Source: Axinella damicornis (taxonomy: Eukaryota; Porifera; Demospongiae; Axinellida; Axinellidae). Taken from it: a stretch of 64,000 bases of DNA. Shown in pieces: positions 61,201 through 64,000 of this stretch (the stretch's first letter is position 1; each line of letters begins with the position of its first letter). Location of the stretch: positions 14,244,972 to 14,308,971 of the forward strand of contig OZ007506.1 of NCBI GenBank assembly GCA_963931865.1, written 5' to 3'. The notes beneath the pieces are model-generated. The model worked only from the letters and a program-made list of their open reading frames with translations. It ran no database searches and was not told the origin of the DNA. Made by a program: the position numbers and the translations under genes.

Positions 61201-63416
61201 ACAGCTGGCTTCACAGGTACCAACGGCACAGGCACACCCTCCAACACACAGAATAACAGTGAATAGGCTGTTAATGATATTCATGATCCACAAAATAAGA
61301 CAGATTACGCCCCTTGTCGCAGTCACAGTCAGGGTATGGTTAGACAGAGGTTCAGTGCTCAGTTCAGCTACAGCTTGCTTATCTCTGAACTTTTGTCCCA
61401 CATTTCGGATCTTTCTCTCGTCTCATTAATGTGGTCACAAGACTGAGAACCTCTGCTCACGGATATCTTCGTGCAGGGCTGGCATCTACACACACAATGG
61501 GCATCTATTCTCGGACGTAAATTAGCTGAACATATAGCTCCTTCTGGTATGGTCTGGCAGGTAGCCGAGTACTAGTGGAAACTTACAAACATAAGTCGAG
61601 ACGATTGTATGGCAAAGATCTCTTCATGCAGGGTAAGGACGGACATAACTAATGTGAAATATGTACATGTACAATGGCATGGCACACTCATTCTTCGTTC
61701 ACAGCGTTTTGTCATCTTCAAACTTGGAGAATGAACATGTGATCATGTGCAAATTACATCACACAGTTCCGAGAATAAGTGCTGTCTGAGGCATTATCCC
61801 GCCACTCACAGCGATACAAGTAAAAGAGTGCAGCACGGGTATAATATCACTGAGCCTGCATGATACCATTTGTTGGTGCAATTGTGATTTTACCTGCTAA
61901 GGGTTCAACATTGCAACTATTATGTCTGACAATGTGTGGTGACCAGGAATTGATTCTCTCCTCTACTTTGCAAGTTATCTTTCAGGGCATTGATATCAAG
62001 TACATTTCTTAGATTGGATTCATTGGAAATAATCAGTGTAATAGGCTTCTGTTAAAACGGATTTGTCAGGAATATACCTCTACCATTGTCATGAGTTTAT
62101 TAGTATGTACAACCACCTCTATTCCATCCCATTATACACAATTTAACAAGCTGCAAGTTGGCTAACAACAGGAGCTATGAGACTGGGCTTCCTCCCGTTG
62201 GGGTGGAATAAAGGATTGGTAGTAGTGCAGGGGCCACTCCCCCCACATGGCTCAGCGTGGAGACCTGCCCAGGTCTACCCACAACCCAACACACAGATAC
62301 AGCCATTGTACAGCCCGCATACATACAGCCTGAATAATATGCCCACAGCTGTAATAATATAGCAGCCCAGCATACAGCAACAAGCTTTGGGGAGTGCCTG
62401 TCCGTGACAGTCCCCGCCCAGCAAGACATGAAAGGGAACACCCAAGTAAAGGATAGATCCCCGCCCAACACGACATACGAAACAAGGGAGGGAGTGAGTG
62501 CAATGCCCCTGCGCAGTCACACCTCAGAGAGGTGTAAAACATGAGCCGACATCTAAAAACACACAAGTACAACAGACAAACACAAAACCAAAGTAGGAGT
62601 AGTAGTCATATGGACATAATTATGGACTTACCTGGCTTACCTGAAGAGAATTATCTGATGTGGGTGGGCGGGAGGGGAGACAGAGATCTTAGTACCTAGC
62701 TTCTGGAGGCTTCACAATTGCACACGTGGCGCACTCAGCCAGCAGCTGTGCGCATGCGTCTTAGTTGATCTGCGAGCTTGATTAGGATCTGAGTTTGACC
62801 TCACCCCACCCCAGAGGGAGTGGCCACCCTTCGCTTGTTAACTATATTTAAAGCTAGCTTTAAACATCATTTAACAAGCTGCAAGTTGGCTAACAACAGG
62901 AGCTATGAGACTGGGCTTCCTCCCGTTGGGGTGGAATAAAGTAGTGCAGGGGCCACTCCCCCCACATGGCTCAGCGTGGAGACCTGCCCAGGTCTACCCA
63001 CAACCCAACACACAGATACAGCCATTGTACAGCCCGCATACATACAGCCTGAATAATATGCCCACAGCTGTAATAATATAGCAGCCCAGCATACAGCAAC
63101 AAGCTTTGGGGAGTGCCTGTCCGTGACAGTCCCAAGTGCAGAGCAAACTGCACTCTCCAAAGCAGCCCTGAAGAAGTCTACCCAACCGATACCCCATTTG
63201 TCAGGAATATACCTCTACCATTGTCATGAGTTTATTAGTATGTACAACCACCTCTATTCCATCCCATTATACACAATAAAACCTGAAACCTTGTTCATTC
63301 ACTTACTCCATAGCATAATAGGAAAGATTTGAGATGGTCCTCGTTCTTTCATCAGACGAAGCATGGCTTGCCCAAGAAACCAGAATGCCTTGTGATGTCC
63401 AAATTTGAAGTTCTCT
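12575..63416 (-). CDS. RNF213/mysterin-like giant AAA+ ATPase with C-terminal SAM domain (60 exons, 5' incomplete)
   Basis: Family knowledge: RNF213 is a very large cytosolic AAA+ ATPase and ubiquitin ligase acting in innate immunity and lipid-droplet biology. Seen here: 58 exons from 58855 to the stop at 12575 join at GT-AG sites with matching codon phase throughout, about 5,357 residues, close to the family's usual 5,200. Diagnostic motifs in order are GLPGDGKT, GETGVGKT, LDEINT, ACNPHR, GPPGSSKT, FMDEAG, ISNHILD and NRFEK, followed by the RNF213-type C-terminal domain. Oddities: no RING or RZ finger is visible; there is a repeat-bearing exon inside the third-type AAA module, an internal duplicated segment, and a SAM domain at the C-terminus. 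The start codon and at least one 5' exon were not located. Exon coordinates are given in the module entries. I am sure of the family and less sure of individual splice sites, and I did not assign an orthologue name because paralogues are likely. Confidence 0.9.
13295..17908 (-). CDS. End of the RNF213-type C-terminal domain
   Basis: Exons: 17638-17908, 16495-16611, 16279-16427, 15696-15895, 14200-14297 and 13295-13419, all in phase. Key segments are FDLQKLQEDIIKVYMVGKPL, ECEFHSADYHMLTEVASGL, QLACLLSLKLPCLYSTLELF and DLRVELRR; the last marks roughly where vertebrate RNF213 ends. Each of these exons has a homologue in the downstream pseudogene (4283-10036), with the same order and splice phases. 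One MITE (14517-15096) sits in the intron between the 15.8 and 14.2 kb exons and is absent from the downstream copy. Confidence 0.88.
13480..13989. mobile_element. Degenerate CCGTAT-type MITE
   Basis: The right end reads TTTCTCGACATACGG before TA. A mutated left end (TACGTATG) and inward inverted patches (AATTTTCATTG, CAACACGAAAATT) suggest an old member of the TA-flanked MITEs. It lies in the intron between 14200 and 13419. Confidence 0.4.
14517..15096. mobile_element. 580 bp MITE, CCGTATACC ends, TA duplication
   Basis: The left end CCGTATACCGAGAAATTTTG and the right end, read on the other strand, CCGTATACCAGGAAATTTTG form imperfect terminal inverted repeats of about 45 bp, bordered by TA. 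No coding capacity. Intronic, and absent from the duplicate tail, so it inserted after the duplication or was lost there. Confidence 0.85.
16859..16880. repeat. CAG trinucleotide tract
   Basis: Six to seven CAG units in an intron. Confidence 0.85.
17075..17250 (+). repeat. Dispersed repeat family N, copy 1
   Basis: Shares CACGGCCATGCTGCTTTCAC and CACTCAGAACCTCCCAA with 33600-33715 and 37110-37255. Intronic and non-coding. Confidence 0.65.
18498..20092 (-). CDS. Start of the C-terminal domain of the RNF213-like gene
   Basis: Exons: 19715-20092, 19485-19598, 19361-19410 (50 nt), 18973-19291, 18726-18935 and 18498-18655. At 19410 the upstream acceptor (19450) was rejected because it would bring a stop into frame. 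At 18973 the donor GTGTAA was chosen over a neighbour two bases away because only it keeps phase. Recognisable segments are LLPDLIEFYQWIHRELAYLV and GGDNDWLFIVIEDI. The family's C-terminal domain contacts the AAA ring; nothing here suggests an enzyme active site. Confidence 0.85.
20133..23336 (-). CDS. Shell exons where RING and RZ fingers would be expected but are not seen
   Basis: Exons: 22866-23336, 22589-22771, 22169-22510, 21980-22096 (weak GTCAGG donor, chosen for phase), 21794-21916, 21577-21708, 21253-21477, 20852-21012, 20671-20785 and 20133-20600. The first contains TLWNHYVDDFTQHKLHLL, resembling the segment just before the RING of animal RNF213. The sequence then passes a linker (SELESSLKPDPMATSAFQES) with no Cys or His before helices resume. 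The last exon, with LRHALANMVAAVLACPPQSN and LWYHLFAANE, matches the region after the RZ finger, again with no Cys/His cluster ahead of it. Because all introns here are short and phases fit, a hidden zinc-finger exon is unlikely. Confidence 0.85.
22533..22570. repeat. Hairpin filling a 78 bp intron
   Basis: Arms 22533-22547 and 22556-22570 are perfect 15-base inverted copies (AATATCATGACAGTA) with an 8-base loop. They occupy half of the intron 22511-22588 and could bring its splice sites together in the pre-mRNA. Confidence 0.75.
23646..24144. mobile_element. 499 bp MITE, CCGTATTTCC ends, TA duplication
   Basis: The left end CCGTATTTCCATGATCAAAT and the complement of the right end (CCATATTTCCAAGATCAAAT) form the inverted repeats, with TA on both sides. 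Interior sequence (CATGGTCACGGTCACG and neighbours) is related in reverse orientation to the element at 50791-51432, so the two belong to one family. Confidence 0.82.
24526..25717 (-). CDS. Large exon of the helical shell
   Basis: A 1,192 nt exon of nearly 400 residues. Its first half repeats the preceding exon (MVDTHSLMVCKVSSLH, then FVLLLHFPPAMF). From about 25290 leftwards it is single-copy, with VTALECMLEDAVPVIASRSV and a long helical tail ending KEVKARIK at a GTAAGC donor. The family places the E3 shell here. There are no zinc-ligand clusters. The intron to the next exon contains a 499 bp MITE. Confidence 0.85.
25844..26416 (-). CDS. Chimeric exon made by an intragenic tandem duplication
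   Basis: This 573 nt exon (191 codons, symmetric phase) begins WEKSVCATKLLCFTRSSAL, a near copy of the start of the following exon, and ends LANQLQKLQENQ, a near copy of the end of the preceding exon. The middle (SITPETVTRGAEVKTVVDIE) is unique in this window. The duplicated segment is about 688 bp, includes the intron between the two exons, and is highly similar in exon and intron alike, so it is young. The reading frame and splice sites are intact, so the protein would gain 191 residues. Skipping the exon would also keep the frame. Confidence 0.78.
26533..28131 (-). CDS. Exons after the fourth-type AAA module, including the NRFEK segment
   Basis: Exons: 27880-28131, 27444-27812, 27152-27379 and 26533-26933, all in phase. 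They include LIIDPSEDDSLVRLLFKYGV, QTDEIHESFYDLFNQRF and the conserved PAPFLNRFEKYRLTHQEL, the counterpart of the family's strongly conserved NRLEKH segment. No Walker A is visible, as expected for the degenerate fifth and sixth modules. The last exon ends in SLKNLLANQLKKLQENQ, which recurs at the end of the next exon as part of a tandem duplication. Confidence 0.88.
29006..30788 (-). CDS. Third-type AAA Walker B and complete fourth-type AAA module
   Basis: Exons: 30618-30788, 30474-30554 and 29006-30415 (1,410 nt). Acceptor 30788 is chosen because it keeps phase with the repeat exon; an alternative acceptor lies at 30742. The short exon starts with VYLDEINT, the Walker B of the third-type module, and the large one starts with AFPRNIFIIAACNPHR, its sensor strand. 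The fourth-type module follows: GPPGSSKT (about residues 2431-2438), CVVFMDEAGLPEDK with a DE Walker B (E near 2512), and FVAISNHILDASKTNRAV with sensor and arginine. Both modules keep the lysine and the acidic pair, so both should hydrolyse ATP. The GSSK form of Walker A is characteristic of RNF213. Confidence 0.93.
31428..31720. repeat. Intronic minisatellite, about 30 bp unit
   Basis: Degenerate tandem units built on CCCCGATTGCATCCGCTTC and GGCTGCTGCTC. The minus strand has an open frame of 156 codons across it with GEQQPKR repeats. It lies in the intron between the repeat exon and the Walker B exons, where the adjacent exons already join in phase, so I call it non-coding. Confidence 0.7.
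32336..32922 (-). CDS. Repeat-bearing exon inserted between Walker A and Walker B
   Basis: This 587 nt exon (about 195 residues) starts at an AG acceptor and ends at GTAAGG. It opens with DNSMDTVGEESRVKCMDTIH and continues with a non-repetitive half. It then has five tandem copies of a 26-residue unit beginning VGEISEHLR, a 78 bp unit in DNA (about 32340-32680). The fourth copy lacks four residues. Units two and three are almost identical in DNA, suggesting recent expansion. It sits within the third-type AAA module, so Walker A and Walker B become about 290 residues apart instead of the usual 60-90. Its length is not a multiple of three; skipping it would keep phase only with the alternative acceptor at 30742. 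Confidence 0.8.
32991..33439 (-). CDS. Third-type AAA module, Walker A half
   Basis: Exons: 33329-33439 and 32991-33295. The second encodes LTNGRLAPIDEQNYVLTLDF, then CGVPAIIEGETGVGKTALIE, matching the most conserved segment of animal RNF213. GETGVGKT is a complete Walker A near model residues 1867-1874. The exon ends KRKLG plus one base at a GTAAGT donor (32990-32985). This phase matters because two different downstream acceptors are compatible with two alternative exon paths (see the 32336-32922 and 29006-30788 entries). Confidence 0.9.
34312..34910 (+). pseudogene. Fossil Ty3/gypsy retrotransposon pol fragment
   Basis: Reverse-transcriptase-like motifs occur in successive frames on the plus strand: GGTHFMKLDISHAYLH (34330-34380), LFGVNSARP then FQRMMESLLQD (34446-34512), LITGRK, and LKAYLGYGKSLPNLASMY (34709-34762). 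RNase H-like residues LVHYDSAEEL and VMPNLMERE follow (34806-34875). The pieces are separated by frameshifts and deletions, and the YxDD catalytic motif is not recognisable. No LTRs were found. The element is dead. Confidence 0.75.
35096..35437. mobile_element. hAT-like MITE with CAGGGGC ends
   Basis: Starts CAGGGGCGGAGAAAGC and ends CTCTGCCCCTG, complementary ends typical of non-autonomous hAT elements. ATTCA occurs on both flanks. The interior contains the pattern shared with 38450-38909, 41377-41784 and 63884-64000 (GGCTCTCATGGCACCTT, CTTTGCACTGCAAGTT) and a poly-C tract (35408-35420). Confidence 0.72.
36451..36498. repeat. Perfect 21 bp hairpin
   Basis: Arms 36451-36471 and 36478-36498 are exact inverted copies beginning ATCAGACATTCCCACACGG, with a six-base loop ACGAAA. 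Confidence 0.85.
37398..39973 (-). CDS. Linker exons between the first P-loop and the third-type AAA module
   Basis: Exons: 39775-39973, 39581-39704, 39076-39286 and 37398-37519, all in phase. They encode FLDNMPAFNYNNGAG and LISLHPDEIPKGDKSKFLKI among other segments. No catalytic motif is visible. They are isolated by large repeat-filled introns on both sides (39974-45146 and 33440-37397). I assign them by reading frame, canonical splice sites and phase with the neighbours. Confidence 0.78.
37557..37576 (+). repeat. Short interstitial telomere-like repeat
   Basis: About three units of GGGTTA (CAGGGTTAGGGTTAGGGT). Too short to suggest a former chromosome end. Confidence 0.6.
37818..37890 (+). 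tRNA. tRNA-Thr(AGT)-like sequence, probably a pseudogene or SINE head
   Basis: A 73-base cloverleaf can be drawn. The D arm has an A-box (TGGCTTAGCGGTAAGAGC). The anticodon stem TCTGA/TCAGA is perfect, with loop CTAGTAC and anticodon AGT. The T arm is TTGGG-TTCGAAT-TCCAG. A T6 run follows at 37895. Against a working gene: the acceptor stem (AGCCCAG with CTGGTCC) has two mismatches, and conserved C61 is T. No intron and no second copy seen in the window. Confidence 0.5.
38450..38909. mobile_element. hAT-like MITE, CAGGGGTGGATCCAGG ends
   Basis: The left end CAGGGGTGGATCCAGG is complementary to the right end CCCCTGGATCCGCCACTG, a well-known hAT non-autonomous end type. AACCAC occurs at both borders. 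The interior shares GGATGGGCTCTCGTGGCA with 35096-35437. Confidence 0.78.
40044..40260 (+). repeat. Dispersed repeat family K, copy 2
   Basis: Shares TTAGGGATGGCCAAAGAAATTT-like sequence and CCAAGCATGCAGATAGGATG with the copy at 10600-11060. Confidence 0.6.
40606..41106. mobile_element. About 500 bp element with CTCCTGGTAG ends, copy 1
   Basis: Begins GGGGCAACTGCACCCCTGGT and ends CCCCTACCAGGAGGGTAAT, which are inverted ends. Interior marks: AATTAACACACATGCCACATG, GTGTGGTCAGAATCTT and CTCCACCACCACGGTGAGTT. The same structure recurs at 41322-42318 and 55043-55505. Partial ends are stacked around 41090-41340 and 42290-42450. Non-coding; superfamily unassigned. Confidence 0.72.
41322..42318. 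mobile_element. CTCCTGGTAG-ended element, copy 2, with nested insertion
   Basis: Same order of marks as copy 1, but interrupted by a hAT-like element at 41377-41784. Ends CCCCCTACCAGGAGTGTAAC. Confidence 0.72.
41377..41784. mobile_element. Nested hAT-like MITE, CAGGCCCGTAGCAAG ends
   Basis: The left end CAGGCCCGTAGCAAG and the right end CTTGCTATGGTCATG are imperfect inverted copies. AAAGC flanks both sides. The interior carries the GATTGGCTCTCATAGCACC pattern shared with 35096-35437 and the right edge of the window. Confidence 0.65.
43343..44060. mobile_element. 718 bp MITE, CCGTATATCTTC ends, TA duplication
   Basis: The left end CCGTATATCTTCTAAAAATT is matched by the complement of the right end (AATTTTTAGAAGATATACGG), with TA on both borders. 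Repeated GCCGAATAATTAGAAGTGCTA blocks lie inside; a partial copy of these is at 38105-38190. No coding capacity. Confidence 0.87.
44385..44645 (-). repeat. Dispersed repeat family K, copy 3 (reverse)
   Basis: The reverse complement matches 10600-10980 in order, including the CTTCTTC block and GGCCATCCCTAAATAGAG at its end. Confidence 0.6.
45147..45856 (-). CDS. First P-loop of the RNF213-like core, with the motif split by an intron
   Basis: Exons: 45748-45856, 45372-45550 and 45147-45305. The first ends YGLP plus one base and the second opens with GT GAT GGG AAA ACC, so splicing creates GLPGDGKTH, a complete Walker A (GxxxxGKT) near model residue 1438. The strand that should hold Walker B reads CCTIFFNFTV and lacks the acidic pair, so this module probably binds ATP without hydrolysing it, like AAA2 of vertebrate RNF213. 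That module number is inferred from order. Confidence 0.83.
46029..49069 (-). CDS. Exons leading into the AAA+ core of the RNF213-like gene
   Basis: Exons: 47863-49069 (1,207 nt), 47447-47746, 47252-47374, 46851-47069, 46378-46782 and 46029-46172, all in phase. The large exon has a short run of prolines (about residue 632) and a helical body. The next carries FVRKLGFMESKKGEEQIQHF, which resembles a conserved stretch of animal RNF213. The 46.9 kb exon has NEWLLFFHIPKLITLYETL and the 46.5 kb exon has RIYGGPPEPFEILHCKSST, both typical of the family's first, nucleotide-free AAA module. No Walker A motif is visible before the 45.8 kb exon, in keeping with an inactive first module. Confidence 0.85.
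49130..54613 (-). CDS. N-terminal arm and stalk exons of the RNF213-like gene
   Basis: Exons: 54448-54613, 52960-53172, 52448-52537, 52294-52385, 51955-52222, 50023-50082 and 49130-49740. All junctions keep phase. The encoded stretch (model residues about 104-603, counting from the lysine at 58855) is helix-rich with no catalytic motif. Recognisable segments include HHQGFIVDQ, KRLWKLSVDHFFVLYQD and TWWQRAREPSLRQMFCLDF. In the family this region forms the stalk that leads into the AAA core. The 51954-50083 intron contains a 642 bp MITE. Confidence 0.82.
50791..51432. mobile_element. 642 bp element, CCGTATTTC ends, with a fossil coding segment
   Basis: The left end CCGTATTTCAGTGATCAAAC and the right end CGCAGAAATACGG form the inverted repeats, with TA borders. 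Inside, a 90 bp stretch is tandemly duplicated (about 50911-51000 and 51002-51095). One copy reads on the plus strand as RRSIEELCLALEDRDCFTV followed by KRGELIVGHIP and a stop. The V-x-G-E-I-V-G-H-(I/V)-P pattern resembles HIRAN-like proteins common in invertebrate genomes. This suggests the element derives from, or captured, a coding sequence. Confidence 0.68.
55043..55505. mobile_element. CTCCTGGTAG-ended element, copy 3 (reverse)
   Basis: Begins GTTACACTCCTGGTAGGGG and ends GCTACCAGGAGTGCGGTTGC. The reverse complement follows the order of marks of copies 1 and 2. Confidence 0.7.
55851..55928. repeat. Two overlapping perfect hairpins
   Basis: Hairpin A: ATGGTCTTCTTTGC (55851-55864) and its complement (55877-55890). 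Hairpin B: an 18-base arm beginning ATACCTAGGGTCATGTCC (55889-55906), loop CCGA, and a perfect complementary arm (55911-55928). They share two bases. Confidence 0.85.
56255..56520 (+). repeat. Dispersed repeat family L member
   Basis: Shares CTCGTGAGACTTTGAAG, GCTGCTATTTTGTGC and CGTGAGGGAGT with 33955-34120, 51545-51770, 58010-58330 and 59420-59690. Non-coding. Confidence 0.62.
58010..58330 (+). repeat. Family L member with a 100 bp tandem duplication
   Basis: A block starting AAAATGCTGCTATTTTGTGC is repeated with a 100 bp period (58042 and 58142). The copies are almost identical except for a few extra A and C bases near 58218. Confidence 0.85.
58471..63416 (-). CDS. 5' exons of the RNF213-like gene (N-terminal arm)
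   Basis: Exons: 63307-63416, 60731-60854 (or ending at 60767, where a stronger GTAAGT donor lies), 58724-58855 and 58471-58646. The first reads a segment containing HHKAFWFLGQAMLRLMK and ends one base into a codon. The second starts on a codon boundary, so these two cannot be direct neighbours. The second ends one base into a codon while the third (KVLLVAAKPVTVMHSFPAV) starts on a boundary, so another exon is missing there too. The fourth reads through RGILLGNAENLSLPSQVSF and joins the 54.6 kb exon in phase. These segments are helical and poorly conserved, as expected for the RNF213 arm. No initiator methionine or promoter was identified, and the gene probably begins to the right of the window. 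Confidence 0.7.
60855..63306. other. 5' intron region with local duplications
   Basis: No exon could be confirmed, although phase shows that at least one is missing between 63307 and 60854. It contains the nested direct repeats at 62061-63277. Confidence 0.5.
62061..63277. repeat. Nested direct repeats A-B-X-B'-Y-A'
   Basis: A (62061-62142) equals A' (63196-63277). B (62143-62414) equals B' (62869-63133) except for a 9 bp gap (GGATTGGTA). The copies are nearly identical, all in direct orientation. X (62415-62868) and Y (63134-63195) are unique. Confidence 0.9.
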
Positions 63417-64000
63417 CTGAATGAAAGGAATAAATATGCAGAAGAGTAAAACACATCAAAATTGTTGAGATAGCAGAACAGCAAAACATAGGAAAACAAG
63501 CAGGGATGAAACAGTTCAGTATATGTACGTACAACCACACCCTTCAAATATAGATGAATGACATTGTATAAAAGATATGCAAGGGGATTGTATACCGAAC
63601 CGTTTTATGTTATCATCCCTACCTTGCTTGCTTACTGTTCGCTGTTCTGCTATCCCTGTATCCTTTAATGTTTTCCTCTCATTTATGAGCAGCAGGTGCA
63701 TGCTTGGACAGAATTCTGTATCTATCACAGAGCAGCAGAAGTCTGACCTGCATAACCATGCAGTTTTTTGTGACATTTAACTTGAAAGACATTCACAGAA
63801 GAGTCTTGGGTTCACAATTCAAAGTTACTTTGTATGTATGCATACAAATGAAGAAAATTGAGTCACATACAACAGACAAGTGGTAAGGCCACTGCCGAAG
63901 GCAATGTGCATAGTGCAGTGGTGATCCAATCCGCGTGAAGCACAGAAATATTTTTCACCATCGCTATCTGGATTGGCCCTCGTACGAACATAGCACCTTC
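63417..64000. other. Right edge: no exon, partial hAT-like repeat
   Basis: From about 63884 the sequence matches the interior of the hAT-like elements (GTGATCCAATCCGCGTGAAG, ATCTGGATTGGCCCTCG) and runs off the window. No coding exon or promoter seen. Confidence 0.6.

Noticed and set aside
62175..63197. Pairs of similar open frames on the minus strand at 62.2 and 63.0 kb
   Set aside because: They are simply the two copies of block B; no splice or domain support.

Overview
This window is metazoan nuclear DNA: GT-AG introns, one giant multi-exon gene on the minus strand, and many small non-autonomous DNA transposons. The gene family (RNF213/mysterin) together with the dense MITE load fits a sponge or another early-branching animal. 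No sequence here fixes the species, so that placement is inference.

The main content is one gene, read right to left from beyond or near the right edge to a stop codon at 12575. I traced 60 exons. The 58 exons from 58855 down to 12575 join with consistent codon phase at every junction and encode about 5,357 residues. Two further exons (60.8 kb and 63.4 kb) belong to the 5' part but do not join in phase, so at least one 5' exon is missing from my model and the start codon was not found. The protein is an RNF213-like AAA+ ATPase. It has an N-terminal arm, a first P-loop (GLPGDGKT), a third-type module (GETGVGKT, LDEINT, ACNPHR), a fourth-type module (GPPGSSKT, FMDEAG, ISNHILD), the NRFEK segment, a long helical shell and the RNF213-type C-terminal domain. 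Where animal RNF213 carries its RING and RZ zinc fingers, I see no Cys/His clusters. The C-terminus instead carries an acidic linker and a SAM domain.

The gene shows several internal rearrangements. An extra exon with five 26-residue repeats lies between Walker A and Walker B of the third-type module. A roughly 688 bp exon-intron segment is tandemly duplicated at 25.3-26.6 kb and stays in phase. The last eight exons are duplicated downstream at 4.3-10.0 kb. That downstream copy has a CGA-to-TGA stop and a 387 bp MITE inserted in one exon, so it is annotated as a pseudogene, although its SAM-domain exons remain open.

Layout: 1-4.1 kb has no gene (simple repeats and a foldback element). 4.3-10.0 kb is the pseudogene tail, with a 1.7 kb TIR element in one intron. 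10.0-12.3 kb is a repeat-rich spacer. 12.6-33.4 kb holds the dense exons encoding the third-type AAA module to the SAM tail. 33.4-45.1 kb has large introns with a Ty3/gypsy fossil, hAT-like MITEs, a tRNA-like sequence and a three-copy element. 45.1-54.6 kb holds the arm and first AAA exons. 54.6-64.0 kb is mostly introns and dispersed repeats with four 5' exons.
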